Shown: one piece after another, positions 42,679 to 53,900 of the stretch
Layout of the letters: each line of letters starts with the position of its first letter
How positions within the stretch are numbered: position 1 is the first letter of the stretch
DNA from: Entoloma clypeatum
Taxonomy: Eukaryota; Basidiomycota; Agaricomycetes; Agaricales; Entolomataceae
NCBI GenBank assembly: GCA_963565915.1
Contig: OY751490.1
Coordinates: forward strand, 2,170,001-2,234,000
Length of the DNA stretch: 64,000 nucleotides
Reading direction: 5' to 3'
Notes under the pieces: generated by a model
Databases searched by the model: none
The model's input: only the letters and a program-made list of their open reading frames with translations
What the model was told of the DNA's origin: nothing
Made by a program: the position numbers and the translations under genes

Positions 42679-45600
42679 CTAGTTTTTTAGTAATCCGAAG
42701 TACGGGATAAACTTGTTAAAGAGGATTTTCCCCAGATTCTTAGTTAAAAGATCTGCAGGGTTATTCACTCCTTCAATGAATTCGACCGTGATGATGCCTT
42801 CGGATACTTTTTCTCTGACAAAGTGGAATCGCACGTCGATGTGCTTGGATCGCTTCTCAGTTACAGGGTTGGATGCGATAAAGACGGAGCCGTTGTTATC
42901 TCCATAGATCGGTACTGATCCGATCTGCATTCCAAGTTCGGCAAGCATGCTTCTCAGCCATGTTGCTGCGCGACTGCAATCTGATAGCGCCATATACTCT
43001 GCTTCTGTAGAAGAGAGGGCAATGGTTTTTTGCGCCGATGATACCCATGTTATTGCTCCAGACGCCAGTGATATGAAGAAGCCGGTGGTAGACCTTCTTG
43101 TGTTTTCATCTGACGCCCAGTCGGAGTCTGTGAATGCATAGATCCCTTTCCCTGAGTCCCCATCATACATGATTGCATAATCTTTTGTTGCCTTCAAATA
43201 TCTGCAAATATCCCTAGCCACTTCTAAATGACGTTTGGTGGGATTCGCGGAAAATTGGGACATTTTGATTACAGCAAAGCAGATGTCAGGCCTCGTTCCA
43301 ATCATCAGATATAGGAGTGATCCGATGACAGATTGGTACTTGGATCGGAGTTCCGCATTGGGTTCATCTTCGGATGCCATGGGTTTGTAGCCCGTAGGGA
43401 GTGGTGTATGGGTCGCATTGGATTCACTCATCCCCATGCGTGTGAGTATTTTCTCAAGGTAAGGTACTTGATCAATGAAGATCCTCTTCCCATGTTGCCT
43501 TATCTGGATCGAAAGAAACTCTTTTGGTTCCCCACCAGGCACAAGGTGCCCTAGGTCCCTACATTCCCATGTGGTCATGAAGGCCCTCTTTTTCTCTAGC
43601 GTATATTCCCGGTTTGTGCCGAGAAAAGCAGAGTCGTCGACATAGATGACGGCGATTACAATTTCCCCGTTGGTACTTTTGTGAATGAAAACACCCGCAT
43701 CGGAGTGAAGCCGGACAAAGCCGAGCTTTTTCATGGAGGAATCAAGTTCCCTCCACCAGGCTAGTGCGGCCTGCTTAAGTCCATATAGGGCTTTGTATAG
43801 TCGGTACACGAGGTGTTCTTTCCCTTTTACTACGTAGCCCTCAGGCTGTCGCATGTAGATGACCTCATGGAGCGTTCCATAGAGGAAGGCTGATGAGACG
43901 TCCAAAAGTGTCATGAACCACCCTTCAAGGGCTGTCAATGCCAGTATTAATCGGACGGTTTCATATCTCACAACTGGTGAGAAGATCTGATCAAAGTCGA
44001 TCCCTTCTACCTGTGAGAAGCCTTTTGCGACGAGGCGTGCTTTCAGACGCCCATCGGACTTTTCATTGTAAACCCATTTGTTCCTTAGAGCTTTCCTCCC
44101 TTCAGGCAGGGGTACTAGCTCCGTGATCACCCCGCGGCGTTTGAGCATATCTAGCTCTTTACGTTCAGCCGCATACCAGTCTTCTTTGTTTGGAAGAGGG
44201 TATATGTCTTTATGGGACATGTCGACAATGCCAACTTGGACTGATATCGCCTCCATCAGGAGGTCATTCATCCATGCCGTTTGACCGCCCAATCTCCGTC
44301 TTCGATCTAATTTTTCAAGATCAGACGCTGGAGTGTCTTCCCCATAGATGCTTCCTGGCATTTTCCGAACTTGTCGTTCCCTGATCGGTCGATCTGGTAC
44401 TTGCTCGGGTTCCGGAGTGGGTACTCGCGGTTCGTCATCAGGCTCACTGGCAGGCAATTCGTTGTCTGATTCAGGTTGATCCTGTTCAATGGGAAGTGGG
44501 TCATGAGGTGTTTCGTTGTGACTTTCGTCGTCGTTGCTGCCAGGGATGAGATCCTCAAACTCATCAGCCGGCTCTGGATTTTCCATTTCTGGATGGTTTT
44601 CTGGCGAAGGGTCGATGTGGCATCTAGGGTACTTGCTTTCATCAAAGATAGCTTTCCCACCCATGAAAATCGTGTTGGTCTCAGGATCCATGAAGCGGTA
44701 TCCTTTGACCCCTGGTTTTGATCCGAGATAAATTATCAATTGAGATCTTGACTCCAGGGAGTTTCTGCGTTTTTCTTTTGGGATATATACGTATGCTTGG
44801 CATCCGAAGACTCTGACGCTGGACATGTCGGGGATCTCATTGGTCACCCTGGAGTAAGGGGTTTTCCATTCAAGAAGCCGCATGGGGGTTCTGTTGTATA
44901 GAAATGCTGCATGTTCCAAACAGAATTCCCACCACATCGGCGGTAGACATGCATCGAAACGTAATGCCTGAGATTTTTCCCACAGAGTTCGATTTATCCG
45001 TTCTGCTCTACCATTCTGCTGATGCTGATATGGGAGTGTGATGTTGATCAGAATTCCATGATCGGCAAGTACATCCTTGTATTCATTGAATTCTCCACCT
45101 CCATCAACCCGCCATTTTTTAGGGGTGGCGGCGAATTGATTCTGGATCATTGCAAGGAATTGTTTCAGCGCTGTGATGGCGCCTGACTTTTTCCTAAGCA
45201 AGACGACCCAGACATGGGAAGAAAAATCATCCAAAAAGGTAAGGAAATATTTGTACTTGTGGTACGATGCCGTGGATATCTGCTTCAAGTCCGAATGGAT
45301 CAAATCAAAGGGTTTAACAGCCCTTGTCATCGAGTTAGGGTAAGACTGATTCGGCATTTTCCCTTTTAGACACCCCGTGCAGCTTTCCTGTGATTTCTCA
45401 CGTACTAACGTTCTGGGTACTCCTTTGGTACTGGTGGGAATCTTATTGAGCGCCTGGTCATTTGGCTGGCCAAGGTGTTTATGCCAGGTTTCAACAGTGA
45501 TTTCGCTGGAGATCGCGTGGATTTGGTCATAGCGTATTTCAGTGTCTAGCCAGTAAATGGTTTGTCCGATGAAATGAGGCGAAAACTGTATTTTGTTCAG

Positions 45601-45690
45601 CCCTTTAGAGATATTAATTTCTCCGCGCATTCCATCCACTTTGTAACCATGGTTAAGGAAGACGCCTAGGGACAATAGACGTGTGTCCAT
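42679..45690 (-). CDS. pol: Copia-2 Pol, integrase-RT-RNase H
   Basis: 1003 codons without a stop. Order: integrase zinc region (WHKHLGQPNDQAL ... CTGCLKG), catalytic core (FDLIHSDLKQI; WRVDGGGEFNEY; QNGRAERINRTL with the Glu), RT (KNRWVYNEK-like block, LKARLVAKGFSQVEGIDFDQ, YVDDSAFLG) and RNase H (AFTDSDWASDENTRRSTTGF, STEAEYMALSD, DVRFHFVREK). The natural polyprotein starts upstream; pol homology (LRPVFYIPD) continues before the ATG at 45690, so this ATG is not the true start. Copia pol is normally one frame with gag. Confidence 0.85.
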   Translation of the reverse strand: MDTRLLSLGVFLNHGYKVDGMRGEINISKGLNKIQFSPHFIGQTIYWLDTEIRYDQIHAISSEITVETWHKHLGQPNDQALNKIPTSTKGVPRTLVREKSQESCTGCLKGKMPNQSYPNSMTRAVKPFDLIHSDLKQISTASYHKYKYFLTFLDDFSSHVWVVLLRKKSGAITALKQFLAMIQNQFAATPKKWRVDGGGEFNEYKDVLADHGILINITLPYQHQQNGRAERINRTLWEKSQALRFDACLPPMWWEFCLEHAAFLYNRTPMRLLEWKTPYSRVTNEIPDMSSVRVFGCQAYVYIPKEKRRNSLESRSQLIIYLGSKPGVKGYRFMDPETNTIFMGGKAIFDESKYPRCHIDPSPENHPEMENPEPADEFEDLIPGSNDDESHNETPHDPLPIEQDQPESDNELPASEPDDEPRVPTPEPEQVPDRPIRERQVRKMPGSIYGEDTPASDLEKLDRRRRLGGQTAWMNDLLMEAISVQVGIVDMSHKDIYPLPNKEDWYAAERKELDMLKRRGVITELVPLPEGRKALRNKWVYNEKSDGRLKARLVAKGFSQVEGIDFDQIFSPVVRYETVRLILALTALEGWFMTLLDVSSAFLYGTLHEVIYMRQPEGYVVKGKEHLVYRLYKALYGLKQAALAWWRELDSSMKKLGFVRLHSDAGVFIHKSTNGEIVIAVIYVDDSAFLGTNREYTLEKKRAFMTTWECRDLGHLVPGGEPKEFLSIQIRQHGKRIFIDQVPYLEKILTRMGMSESNATHTPLPTGYKPMASEDEPNAELRSKYQSVIGSLLYLMIGTRPDICFAVIKMSQFSANPTKRHLEVARDICRYLKATKDYAIMYDGDSGKGIYAFTDSDWASDENTRRSTTGFFISLASGAITWVSSAQKTIALSSTEAEYMALSDCSRAATWLRSMLAELGMQIGSVPIYGDNNGSVFIASNPVTEKRSKHIDVRFHFVREKVSEGIITVEFIEGVNNPADLLTKNLGKILFNKFIPYFGLLKN

Positions 45691-45808
45691 ATCCGGAATA
45701 TAAAATACCGGTCGTAGGAGATGGGTTTTAGTTTAGGGTATGCCGTACTGGAACGGCCCCAACTCCGAGAATTTCCAGTTTCTTTCCCTTTGCAGCTGTT
45801 TGGACAAA
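45691..45808 (-). other. Broken protease-integrase junction of Copia-2
   Basis: After PLKAK the gag frame meets TGA (45806-45808), then continues FVQTAAKGKKLEILGVGAVP. Pol homology then moves to the +1 frame before LRPVFYIPDMDTRLLSLG. One nonsense change and one indel are needed to explain it; no frameshift signal is apparent. Confidence 0.75.
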
Positions 45809-47398
45809 TCACTTAGCCTTGAGAGGCCTGTAATACGCGAAGTCTTTGAACTCATGGGTAAAGTGTAATGATGCGCCGGAATCTAAGATCCACTGAGCGC
45901 GTTCTCTCTCTTTGCAGTGTGTGCAGGACACGGAATGTTTGATATATTTTTTGTACAGATCATCACTAAAGAGATCTATACTATCTGCATCGGTACTAGC
46001 TAATATGTATTCAAACGTCTGTGCGTGATTATTAGCGTTTCCCATTTGGTCAAGTTTGAGAGAAATATGTGACGAACCGTCAAGTTCAATCAGCCCGTCT
46101 TCGAATTGTTCCGGCCCCATCCGCTCGCTTTGATGGTCTATGTCCATCATCTTCAGCGTTTCTTCTATCGACGGGGCTACGCGACGCTGTTTAGCCGGCC
46201 TTTCGTCGATGTCAGGAATGATGGTGTCTAGGATATGAAGATTCGATCCTGAGGGGCGAGCACCAATGCCGCGCGCGAGTTTGCGGACATGGTCGTTCTT
46301 TTTCCACACGGATGGTTTTCCAGAAGGAAGCCCGGTGTACTGTGACGGAGGGGGGTTCATACGCTGCAGGAGCGACTGCATACTTGCGGAATCGGGCTGG
46401 GCGGTACTTGTCGTTTTCCCGCGACCAGTGACGGTTGTGAAGGACGGTGTCGGAAGAGGAGGGAAGTGGATGGCGGGAGCAACAAACTCAACCGTTTCTT
46501 CCACATGGTCGGACGCGTTGTCCGCAGTGTTGGCGTTTTTCTTCTGATTGCGCCAGCGTCCTTTTCCCTTCTTCTTTTCAGAAGCGGTACTATGGTCAGT
46601 CGAGTTAGGCTGCTCGTCAGCGCCGTTCTGCGAGGTACTCGGCTTTTGCTGCTTTTCCCATTTGGGGTCCTGCCCCTTGCGCTTTGTCCCGGAGATTTTC
46701 CGGGCCTGCTCATTGGACGTACGAGTGGACCCAATCGAATACTTGCGCCGGTATTCTGATATGATGCTTTCCGCGACGGCTTTGTATGTGAAGTCGTCGG
46801 CGTCATAGACCTGAAAGAGGGCGGTGGAGAGTGACGACCAGGCGTCGGGAATTGCATTTGCCAGGATCATTGCCTGCATCAGATCGGGGACATCAAAGTT
46901 TGAATCGGCGAGCCAAGCGAAAAGAGACCCCAAGCGTTCAATTTCAGGGACGGGGTCGCGTCCAGAGAGCTTGTAGGTGGCGGCGGCCTTGAAGTCGCCG
47001 AAGATGACAGCCGGGGATACCTTGGAGTAGGCATCTTTTAATGACTTCCAGGCGTCTTTTGAGGAAGTGGCGTCCTTGATGTGGCGTCTGATCGCCTCGG
47101 AGACCTTCAGGCGTATCGCCCCAAGAGCTACGTCGTCGTCCCTGATCCAGGCTTTTTCTTCCTTGCGGAAGCCGGGCTGGTCGACCGTGGTGGCCAACAC
47201 AGGGGGAGCAGTAGCAGTGGCCCCAGGGGTGGAGACTGTGGTGGTGAAGTCGGCGATGACAGGGCGGGGGATGTCGCCAGAAACAAGGCGCCAGACTCCT
47301 TGATGGAGGAGGTAAGACTTCATTTTCTCGGCCCAGCTCCGGTAGTCGATGCCGTCAAAGGCAGTGATTGTGTCGAGGGCAGAACGAGAGGTAGACAT
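45809..47398 (-). CDS. gag: Copia-2 Gag and protease N-terminal region
   Basis: 529 codons from ATG at 47398 (STSRSALDTITAFDGIDYRS), 365 bases inside the 5' LTR edge. Gag core of the Copia type: WAEKMKSYLLHQGVWRLVSG, ATSSKDAWKSLKDAYSK, LFAWLADSNF, KAVAESIISEYRRK. A basic KRKGQDPKWEKQQK stretch and a KKKGKGRWRNQKK stretch probably bind nucleic acid in place of a zinc knuckle; a CTHCKERER pair precedes the protease. The aspartic protease begins ILDSGASLHFTHEF at about residue 505 and is cut off by TGA. Role: particle coat and polyprotein processing. Confidence 0.85.
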   Translation of the reverse strand: MSTSRSALDTITAFDGIDYRSWAEKMKSYLLHQGVWRLVSGDIPRPVIADFTTTVSTPGATATAPPVLATTVDQPGFRKEEKAWIRDDDVALGAIRLKVSEAIRRHIKDATSSKDAWKSLKDAYSKVSPAVIFGDFKAAATYKLSGRDPVPEIERLGSLFAWLADSNFDVPDLMQAMILANAIPDAWSSLSTALFQVYDADDFTYKAVAESIISEYRRKYSIGSTRTSNEQARKISGTKRKGQDPKWEKQQKPSTSQNGADEQPNSTDHSTASEKKKGKGRWRNQKKNANTADNASDHVEETVEFVAPAIHFPPLPTPSFTTVTGRGKTTSTAQPDSASMQSLLQRMNPPPSQYTGLPSGKPSVWKKNDHVRKLARGIGARPSGSNLHILDTIIPDIDERPAKQRRVAPSIEETLKMMDIDHQSERMGPEQFEDGLIELDGSSHISLKLDQMGNANNHAQTFEYILASTDADSIDLFSDDLYKKYIKHSVSCTHCKERERAQWILDSGASLHFTHEFKDFAYYRPLKAK

Positions 47399-47739
47399 TG
47401 TGAATGAATCTAAAAAAGGGTTCTCAATCAGTGATGTGTTATAAATATGATTCGAGAAAACAATTGAATGATTCCTTATGACATATTCCCTTCAGAAAAA
47501 AGGGGTCATGGGAAAACCCTTTATATGTCAGAAACGTATAAGGTGCGATCAACGTTTCCACATGGAGTGTACTAGGTCAATCCCCTTTAGGGACGTCTCA
47601 TGACAGGTACTTGTCGTAATGACGTTCCCAGGTTCATATGTGAAGAAGTAAGACTCAGAACCTAGATCTTTCGATCGGTTCTTCGCCAACCAGGGTAGAG
47701 TGGGCAGGTACTCGCTGTTGCCAGCGTTTCCCAAGTCCC

Positions 47740-47762
47740 TCTGCTATCCGGGGCCCATAACC
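47740..47762 (-). promoter_or_regulatory. Copia-2 primer binding site, half-tRNA type
   Basis: Immediately inside the 5' LTR the minus strand reads GGTTATGGGCCCCGG, complementary to GGGCCCATAACC, the anticodon stem-loop of eukaryotic initiator tRNA-Met. Copia elements commonly prime from such a tRNA half. Confidence 0.65.
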
Positions 47763-48020
47763 TGTTGAAGTTCCACCTGGGCGTTAGCCACAGATGTACT
47801 GAGCAACCAGCTACAGTGGAAGTACTCTACATAACCGTTCTAGCCACTTACATGGTTTGGGAGGGGTGAGGCTGGTGAGAGTGGTTGAGGCTGGTAAGAG
47901 CGATGGAGCTGGTTAAGAGTCAAGAGACAACTTGTTCGTATTGACAGTTTCCTGGTCTTATATACCGTACTACTGTTTGTACCAACCAAACAAGTATGTA
48001 AGAAAGATATGTAATGGTCA
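47763..48020 (-). repeat. 5' LTR of Copia-2, truncated
   Basis: 258 bp against 310 in the 3' LTR. Missing is the outer end with the CACGTG and GATTA words, that is, the start of U3. A few transitions separate the two LTRs. Confidence 0.85.
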
Positions 48021-48762
48021 ATATGAGTAAAATAAGTCGAAATTTTGTCCAAAATTTTTATTTCAGCCTTGGATCCTCTTCATCCAGGGGACCTCCCAGC
48101 ACCTTCATTTTTCAAATTTGGTTCATTCATTAAGAAGATATAACACTTTTTCTGAAATCTGCACATTTGGTTATTTCTATCTTATCTGGACTTCTAAAAA
48201 TTATTCAAGGTGTTTCAGAAGGTGAATACATACCCAATACATAGTTCTATTACTTCAAACTATTGTTAGACCATGAGGAAGGGGCCACGCGCACCCGCGC
48301 GATGCATTTTGCGCATTGTTTACTACTGCTTGGTTATCAACATCGCACCTCTATAACTCACATTCCGTGGTCCAATTTGATGAAATAAGTACATATTTGA
48401 TGATATAGAATGCCATCCTACCTAATCAATATAGTAGAAGACTTTACTTGTTCCTGTGTAGACATAATAACCAGATGTGCGATGTTTTTTGGACATTTGT
48501 TTACATGTATTTGGCATGTTTGATGTGCGCATCATCCAACATCGAAACAACGCATCCACCTATTGCTGACCTTGCAATGAGGGGCACAGGTGGTGAAAAG
48601 GCCAGAATATATTTATAGATTATACATATAACCTGTCTACTTGCGATTGAGGCAGGAGGGAGTGCACATGCGCACCTTTTGTCAAAAACAACTGGCATGT
48701 GCTTATTTAGTAAGTGGGAAAATGGGATGTATGTAGAGTGATTGTGAGCAATGAAATATAAT
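48021..48762 (-). repeat. Dispersed repeat B, proximal part
   Basis: Reverse complement of 31107-31860; with 42003-42302 it makes one full repeat B copy split by Copia-2. Confidence 0.8.
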
Positions 48763-48988
48763 GGTCTTGTGGCTCAGTTGGTTAAAAGAATCCTTTATAC
48801 TATAGAAGTTCAGAGTTCAAGTCTTTCTTGTGGCAGAAATTTTGTACTTGCCATTTCGGGACATTGATTTCAGATCCTCGGATCGTTCCATGGAAAATAC
48901 CGGTCTTTGGCTGGTCTTTCAAACTCTAAAGTTTTGAGTGAACCAAGGACCGGCCATGATCCGAAACCTTAAAGACCAAGACCGGCAG
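48763..48988 (+). mobile_element. tRNA-derived SINE-like element, 5' part (split by Gypsy-3)
   Basis: A box at 48770-48781, B box AGTTCAAGTCT at 48814-48824, then family-F body to ACCGGCAG. The remainder (TCCAGTCTTTCACCAG ... TTGAAACACTAC) is at 56432-56510, beyond Gypsy-3. Confidence 0.75.
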
Positions 48989-49710
48989 TGTTATATCCGT
49001 CTCCGAATCTCCGATCCACTCCGATCGTCCTCCGACTTTCCGGACTTTCCGGACATCCGTTACCTCCGCATCTCCGCACGTTGCCATCGTGCATTTCATA
49101 TTCATAACTCCATGCCTTTATGCATTTCATATTCATATTCCCGTTTACTTATGCATCGCCTTTTCCACATGGTCCATTGACCGACATCTCCGATGTTCAT
49201 TACAGTCGCTGGCAACTTACGCCACAACTCCGGACCTACTCCGACCATCTCCGTAAAGTAATCTCATTTAGATATTTAAGCTTGTACCATACCTGTAGTT
49301 CCTCAGTTCGAATATCAACAAAGTTCACTCCTCTACTCCCCGTTCATGCCAGAGATCCTCGCTGTGGTACAATACGCCGACGACATCCTCATCTACTGCT
49401 CTTCCTCCATCGTTACCCTTCGACGAGCTCAGTACTGTGTCCGAGTCACAACTCCGACGTCGTCCGACCATTTCCATGTCAACGTGTCTCTCACTGAGAT
49501 CTTTCCGAGGACCTCCGCATCTCCGACCTCTCCTCCGACCTCCTGAAATTGGGACACCTTATCCAACAAACGGCGGCGCAACACATACATTGAAGCCACG
49601 TCCCTCCCCTTCGTCGTTCCTCCACATTCCCGGAGTTCCGCTCCGGCCTCAGTCCTTCGTCCGACCTCCGACGGACTCCGACGAAGCTCCGACTTTTCAC
49701 CTATTTAACA
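48989..49710 (+). repeat. 5' LTR of Gypsy-3
   Basis: TGTTATATCC...ACCTATTTAACA. Many CTCCGA words (CpG-rich, unmutated). A TATA-like TTAGATATTTAAG lies at about 49266-49282. Confidence 0.95.
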
Positions 49711-49750
49711 GTATATTCGAACTCAAACCGTTTTTGGATTCCTGCTAGTC

Positions 49751-50908
49751 ATGGCACTCCGAAACACCAAGACAGCAAAAGCCGCAGAAGCTGGCACTTC
49801 TAGGCAACAGGTTCTACAAAATGTCGAACAACATTTAACAGAACTATCCCCCGTAACTCCCACTACTCCGACACCTCCGGGTTTTCAGCCCATCACACCT
49901 CCGCATAATATTCCGATCCCCACTTCCCCCATAGAATCCGCACCCCCGTCTCCTCAGAATATTTTCGGCCCACAAGCCCTTGCAGATGCTTTCCTCTTAA
50001 TGACCAATGAACTCAAACGCAGCAAAGGTCACAAGCATCATAAAAAGGCTAAGGATCCGGACACCTTCGACAGTTCCGATCCCCGGAAACTGAACCAGTT
50101 CATCCTCCAATGCACATTGTTCTTCCGCGACAACTCCGAGTATGACGATGACTCTGCCAAAATCACTATCGCCATCTCTTTCCTCCGAGGCACAGCTCTC
50201 GATTATTTCGAGCATTTCATCATCGAACCGGACCCGGATAACCCCCCGGACTGGTACGAAGATTGGTCCGCATTCCTCCGCACACTCCGCACGGAATTCG
50301 GGGTCATTGACCCCGTTGCGGATGCTGCCGACTCTCTGGACAATCTCAAAATGCGCGAAAATCAACATATTCTCAAGTATAATATCGAGTTCACACGCCT
50401 TGCTGCCAAAACGCACTGGGACAGCTCCGCCCTGCATCACCGGTACTACTCCGGGTTGGCGGAGCGGATTAAAGATGTCCTTGGGACTCAAGCAAAGCCA
50501 AGCACGTTACCAGCACTTAGGGAGCTAGCACAGACTATTGATGCTCGCCACTGGGAACGTCATCGCGAGAAGTCCCGCTCCGACAAGTCCGCATCCAAAT
50601 CCGACAAATCTGAAGCTAAAACCCCCTCCGCAAACTCCGATAAAAACTCCAAAGCCAAACCACAGACACAGAACCAGGGCAAACAGTCGAAGCCTTCCTC
50701 CGCTCCCAAGTCCGACATCTCCGACAAACTCGGAAAAGACGGAAAGCTAACTCCGGAGGAACGCAAACGCCGTTTTGACAACAACCTCTGTATGTTTTGT
50801 GGCAAAGCTGGACACGTCGCGAAAGATTGCCTGAAGTCTTCGTCCTCCGCCTCTAAGGCTAAGGCGCGCGCTGCCCAAGCCAAGACCATGGACGAAACAA
50901 AAAATTAG
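49751..50908 (+). CDS. gag: Gypsy-3 Gag
   Basis: 385 residues from an ATG 41 bases inside the LTR (MALRNTKTAKAAEAGT). A Pro/Thr-rich segment (about 35-75) precedes the gag core (about 85-265: KLNQFILQCTLFFRDNSEY, SFLRGTALDYFEHFI, HHRYYSGLAERIKDVLGTQ). A long Lys/Ser-rich basic linker (about 280-330) and one CCHC knuckle CMFCGKAGHVAKDC (347-360) complete it. No stops; ends TAG at 50906, right after a slip heptamer. Role: capsid formation and RNA packaging. Confidence 0.93.
   Translation: MALRNTKTAKAAEAGTSRQQVLQNVEQHLTELSPVTPTTPTPPGFQPITPPHNIPIPTSPIESAPPSPQNIFGPQALADAFLLMTNELKRSKGHKHHKKAKDPDTFDSSDPRKLNQFILQCTLFFRDNSEYDDDSAKITIAISFLRGTALDYFEHFIIEPDPDNPPDWYEDWSAFLRTLRTEFGVIDPVADAADSLDNLKMRENQHILKYNIEFTRLAAKTHWDSSALHHRYYSGLAERIKDVLGTQAKPSTLPALRELAQTIDARHWERHREKSRSDKSASKSDKSEAKTPSANSDKNSKAKPQTQNQGKQSKPSSAPKSDISDKLGKDGKLTPEERKRRFDNNLCMFCGKAGHVAKDCLKSSSSASKAKARAAQAKTMDETKN
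50899..50905 (+). promoter_or_regulatory. Putative -1 frameshift site, A AAA AAT
   Basis: Gag codons ACA AAA AAT TAG contain heptamer AAAAAAT directly before the stop. A one-base slip enters the frame KKLAGSPQDSVRPEDC, which stays open to the protease DSGS and through all of Pol. Confidence 0.75.
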
Positions 50909-53900
50909 CGGGCAGTCCACAGGACTCTGTACGGCCTGAGGACTGCGTTGAACCCATCCGTACTACCGCTCTACTCAATGCTTCCGCTCTTTCCAATCCC
51001 AATTCCCTCCGTGTCCGACTTACATCTCCGCTTATCTCCGATTCTTCTCCGATAGCCGCCCTTGTGGACTCCGGCTCTACTCATTGTTTTATTGACTCCC
51101 GTTATGCTTCATCCTATAAACTCCCTTTCACCTCCATACCTCCGATCGAACTTAAATTATTTGACGGAACATCCAACTCCGTCATTACTCAGGCAGTTGA
51201 TCTCCCTGTATACTTTTCCTCCGGTGAATATATGGCCATTACAGCCTACGTGACTCCGCTCGATTCCTCCTGTTCTATGGTTCTTGGATACAACTGGCTC
51301 ACCCGCTATAATCCTATGATTGACTGGGTATTGGGCAGTATTACTTTCCGTCCACAGCTCTTGAAGGAGTCTCCGACCTTGACGTCTTCTGCCAGGTCAG
51401 CTCCGCTACCTCCGCAGACCTCTCCCGATACTCCGACCTCCGACTCCGGCACACCCGCTGCTACTCCGGACGTTGTTCCGAATATTGCATTGATAAATGC
51501 AGCCGCATTTGTGCGCGCCTGCAAACTTCCGGGTGCCCAATCCTTCCAAATTCACCTCTCCGACCACACGATCTCCGCCCAATCCGTTTCTATGTCCGAG
51601 GAACCTCCGGACCTCTCCCATATCCCAGAGGAATATCACGATTTTGCCGATGTTTTTAGCAAGACAAAAGCAGACACCCTCGCTCCGCATCGTCCGTATG
51701 ACCTCCGCATCGAGTTAGAAGACGGATCGACTCCCCCTATTGGCCCTATGTACTCCATTTCACAATCCGAACTATCTGCCCTGCGAAACTTCATAGACGA
51801 ACATTTGGCCATTGGCTTCATTCGCCCCTCTCGCTCTCCGCATGGCGCTCCGGTCCTCTTTGTCCAAAAGAAGGACGGTTCCCTCCGCCTGTGCGTCGAC
51901 TATCGGGGCCTGAACAAAGTTACCAAGAAGGATCGATACCCTCTTCCGCTCATCTCCGACCTCCTTTCCACTGCCGGAAAAGCGCGTGTTTATACCACTC
52001 TCGATCTCCGGCATGCATATCATCTTGTCCGCATTGCCGACGGAGATGAATGGAAAACCGCTTTCCGCACTCGTTACGGATCGTTTGAATGGCTTGTTAT
52101 GCCTTTTGGACTATCCAACGCCCCTGCTGCTTTTCAGCGATTTGTGAATGACATCTTCAGTGACCTCCTCGATGTTACAGTGGTGGTCTACCTTGACGAC
52201 ATTCTCATTTACTCCGACGACCCCGCCAAGCACCCCGACGATGTCAAGGAAGTTCTCCGACGTCTCCGCAAGAACGGACTTTACGTCCGCTCCGACAAGT
52301 GCGAATTTTCTGTCGACACAGTCGAATATCTTGGTTTCATCCTTTCTCCCTCCGGTCTCCGCATGTCCGAAACCAAGGTGAAGACCATTCAAGAGTGGCC
52401 TGAACCTCGGAAAGTGAAGGACGTACAGTCTTTCCTAGGATTCGCAAATTTCTATCGACATTTCATCCACGGTTATTCGGACATCGTTGTTCCGCTCACC
52501 CGACTCACCCGGAAGAGTACTCCGTTCCGTTTCTCGGACTCCGCACGGAGTGCGTTCAACGAGTTGAAGCTCGTGTTTACCAAAGCACCGGTCCTCACTC
52601 ATTGGATTCCTGATCGACCTATTATCATCGAGACGGACGCCTCCGACTACGCACTTGGTGCTATTTTGTCCATCCGGACCTCCGACGAGGAGATACACCC
52701 AGTAGCGTTCCACTCCCGCACCTTCACCGCCCCGGAACTCAACTACGACACGCACGACAAGGAGTTACTTGCTATCCATGAAGCATTCAAGGTATGGCGA
52801 CATTACCTTGAAGGCTCCGCTGCTCCCATCGACGTTGTCACGGACCACAAGAACCTGGAGTATTTCGCCACTACAAAGGTTCTCACCTGCCGACAGGCCC
52901 GGTGGTCCGAGTTCCTCTCTCAGTTCAATCTCTTGATTCGCTTCCGCCCCGGACATCTCGGTACCAAGCCGGACTCTTTGACTAGACAATGGGACGTCTA
53001 TCCCAAAGAGGGGAATAGCGACTATGCATTGGTAAACCCAAGCAACTTCCGACCAGTCTTTTCCCAAGAACAGCTGTCCGCATCTCTCCGAGCTACGGAG
53101 TTGTTCACCCCTGTTCTCCGCGCCACAGTCATAATGGACATTGAACAGTTGCACTCCGACATCCTCCGTTCACTCCCATCCGACCCAATCTATGCTGACC
53201 ATCTCAAGGAGCCCAAACCGCACTGGTCCATAGACTCCGACGGTTTCCTCCGTCATAGTGGTCGCATTTATGTCCCCGACTCCGATAACCTCCGGCTCCG
53301 CACCCTCCGCAACAAGCACGACCATATTCTCTCCGGACACCCCGGACAGAACAAGACAGTTAGTCTCATTCAACGAGATTATACTTGGCCTGGTGTTCGA
53401 GACTTTGTCAAAGAGTACTGCAAATCCTGCACCACTTGCATGCGCTCTAAACCCCAACGCCACAAGCCCTATGGTATGCTGAAGCAACTCCCAGTTCCGA
53501 ACCTTCCGTGGAACTCCATATCCATGGACTTCATCGAGACACTTCCGACCTCCGGCGGTTTTGACGCAATCCTTGTTATTGTTGACCGAATGACAAAACA
53601 AAGCATTTTTGTTCCAACTACGATCCACTGCACCTCCGAAGATCTAGCCACCTTGTTCATCCTGCATGTGTTCTCCAAGCACGGAGTACCGGAGCATGTC
53701 ACCTCCGACCGAGGCCCGGAGTTCGTCTCCCGCTTTTTCCGCTCCCTCGGAAAAGCCCTCAACATGACTCTGCACATCACCTCTGGCTACCATCCTGAAG
53801 GCGACGGTCAAACCGAACGTACCAACCAGACCTTGGAACAGTACCTCCGCATTTTCTGTAACTATCAACAGGACAACTGGTCCGAACTACTTCCGCTTGC

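Larger units (their letters stand above)
42303..48020 (-). mobile_element. Copia-2 LTR retrotransposon, nearly complete
   Basis: Ty1/Copia order on the minus strand: 5' LTR (47763-48020), primer site, gag plus protease, integrase, RT, RNase H, purine tract, 3' LTR (42303-42612). The 5' LTR lacks about 52 bp of its start and there is no target duplication. At the break the bases GGTCA are common to LTR and repeat B, suggesting a microhomology-mediated deletion. Two defects lie between protease and integrase (stop and frame change). Confidence 0.9.

Noticed and set aside
42679..47398. Copia-2 as a fully autonomous element
   Set aside because: Stop plus frame change between protease and integrase and a truncated 5' LTR.
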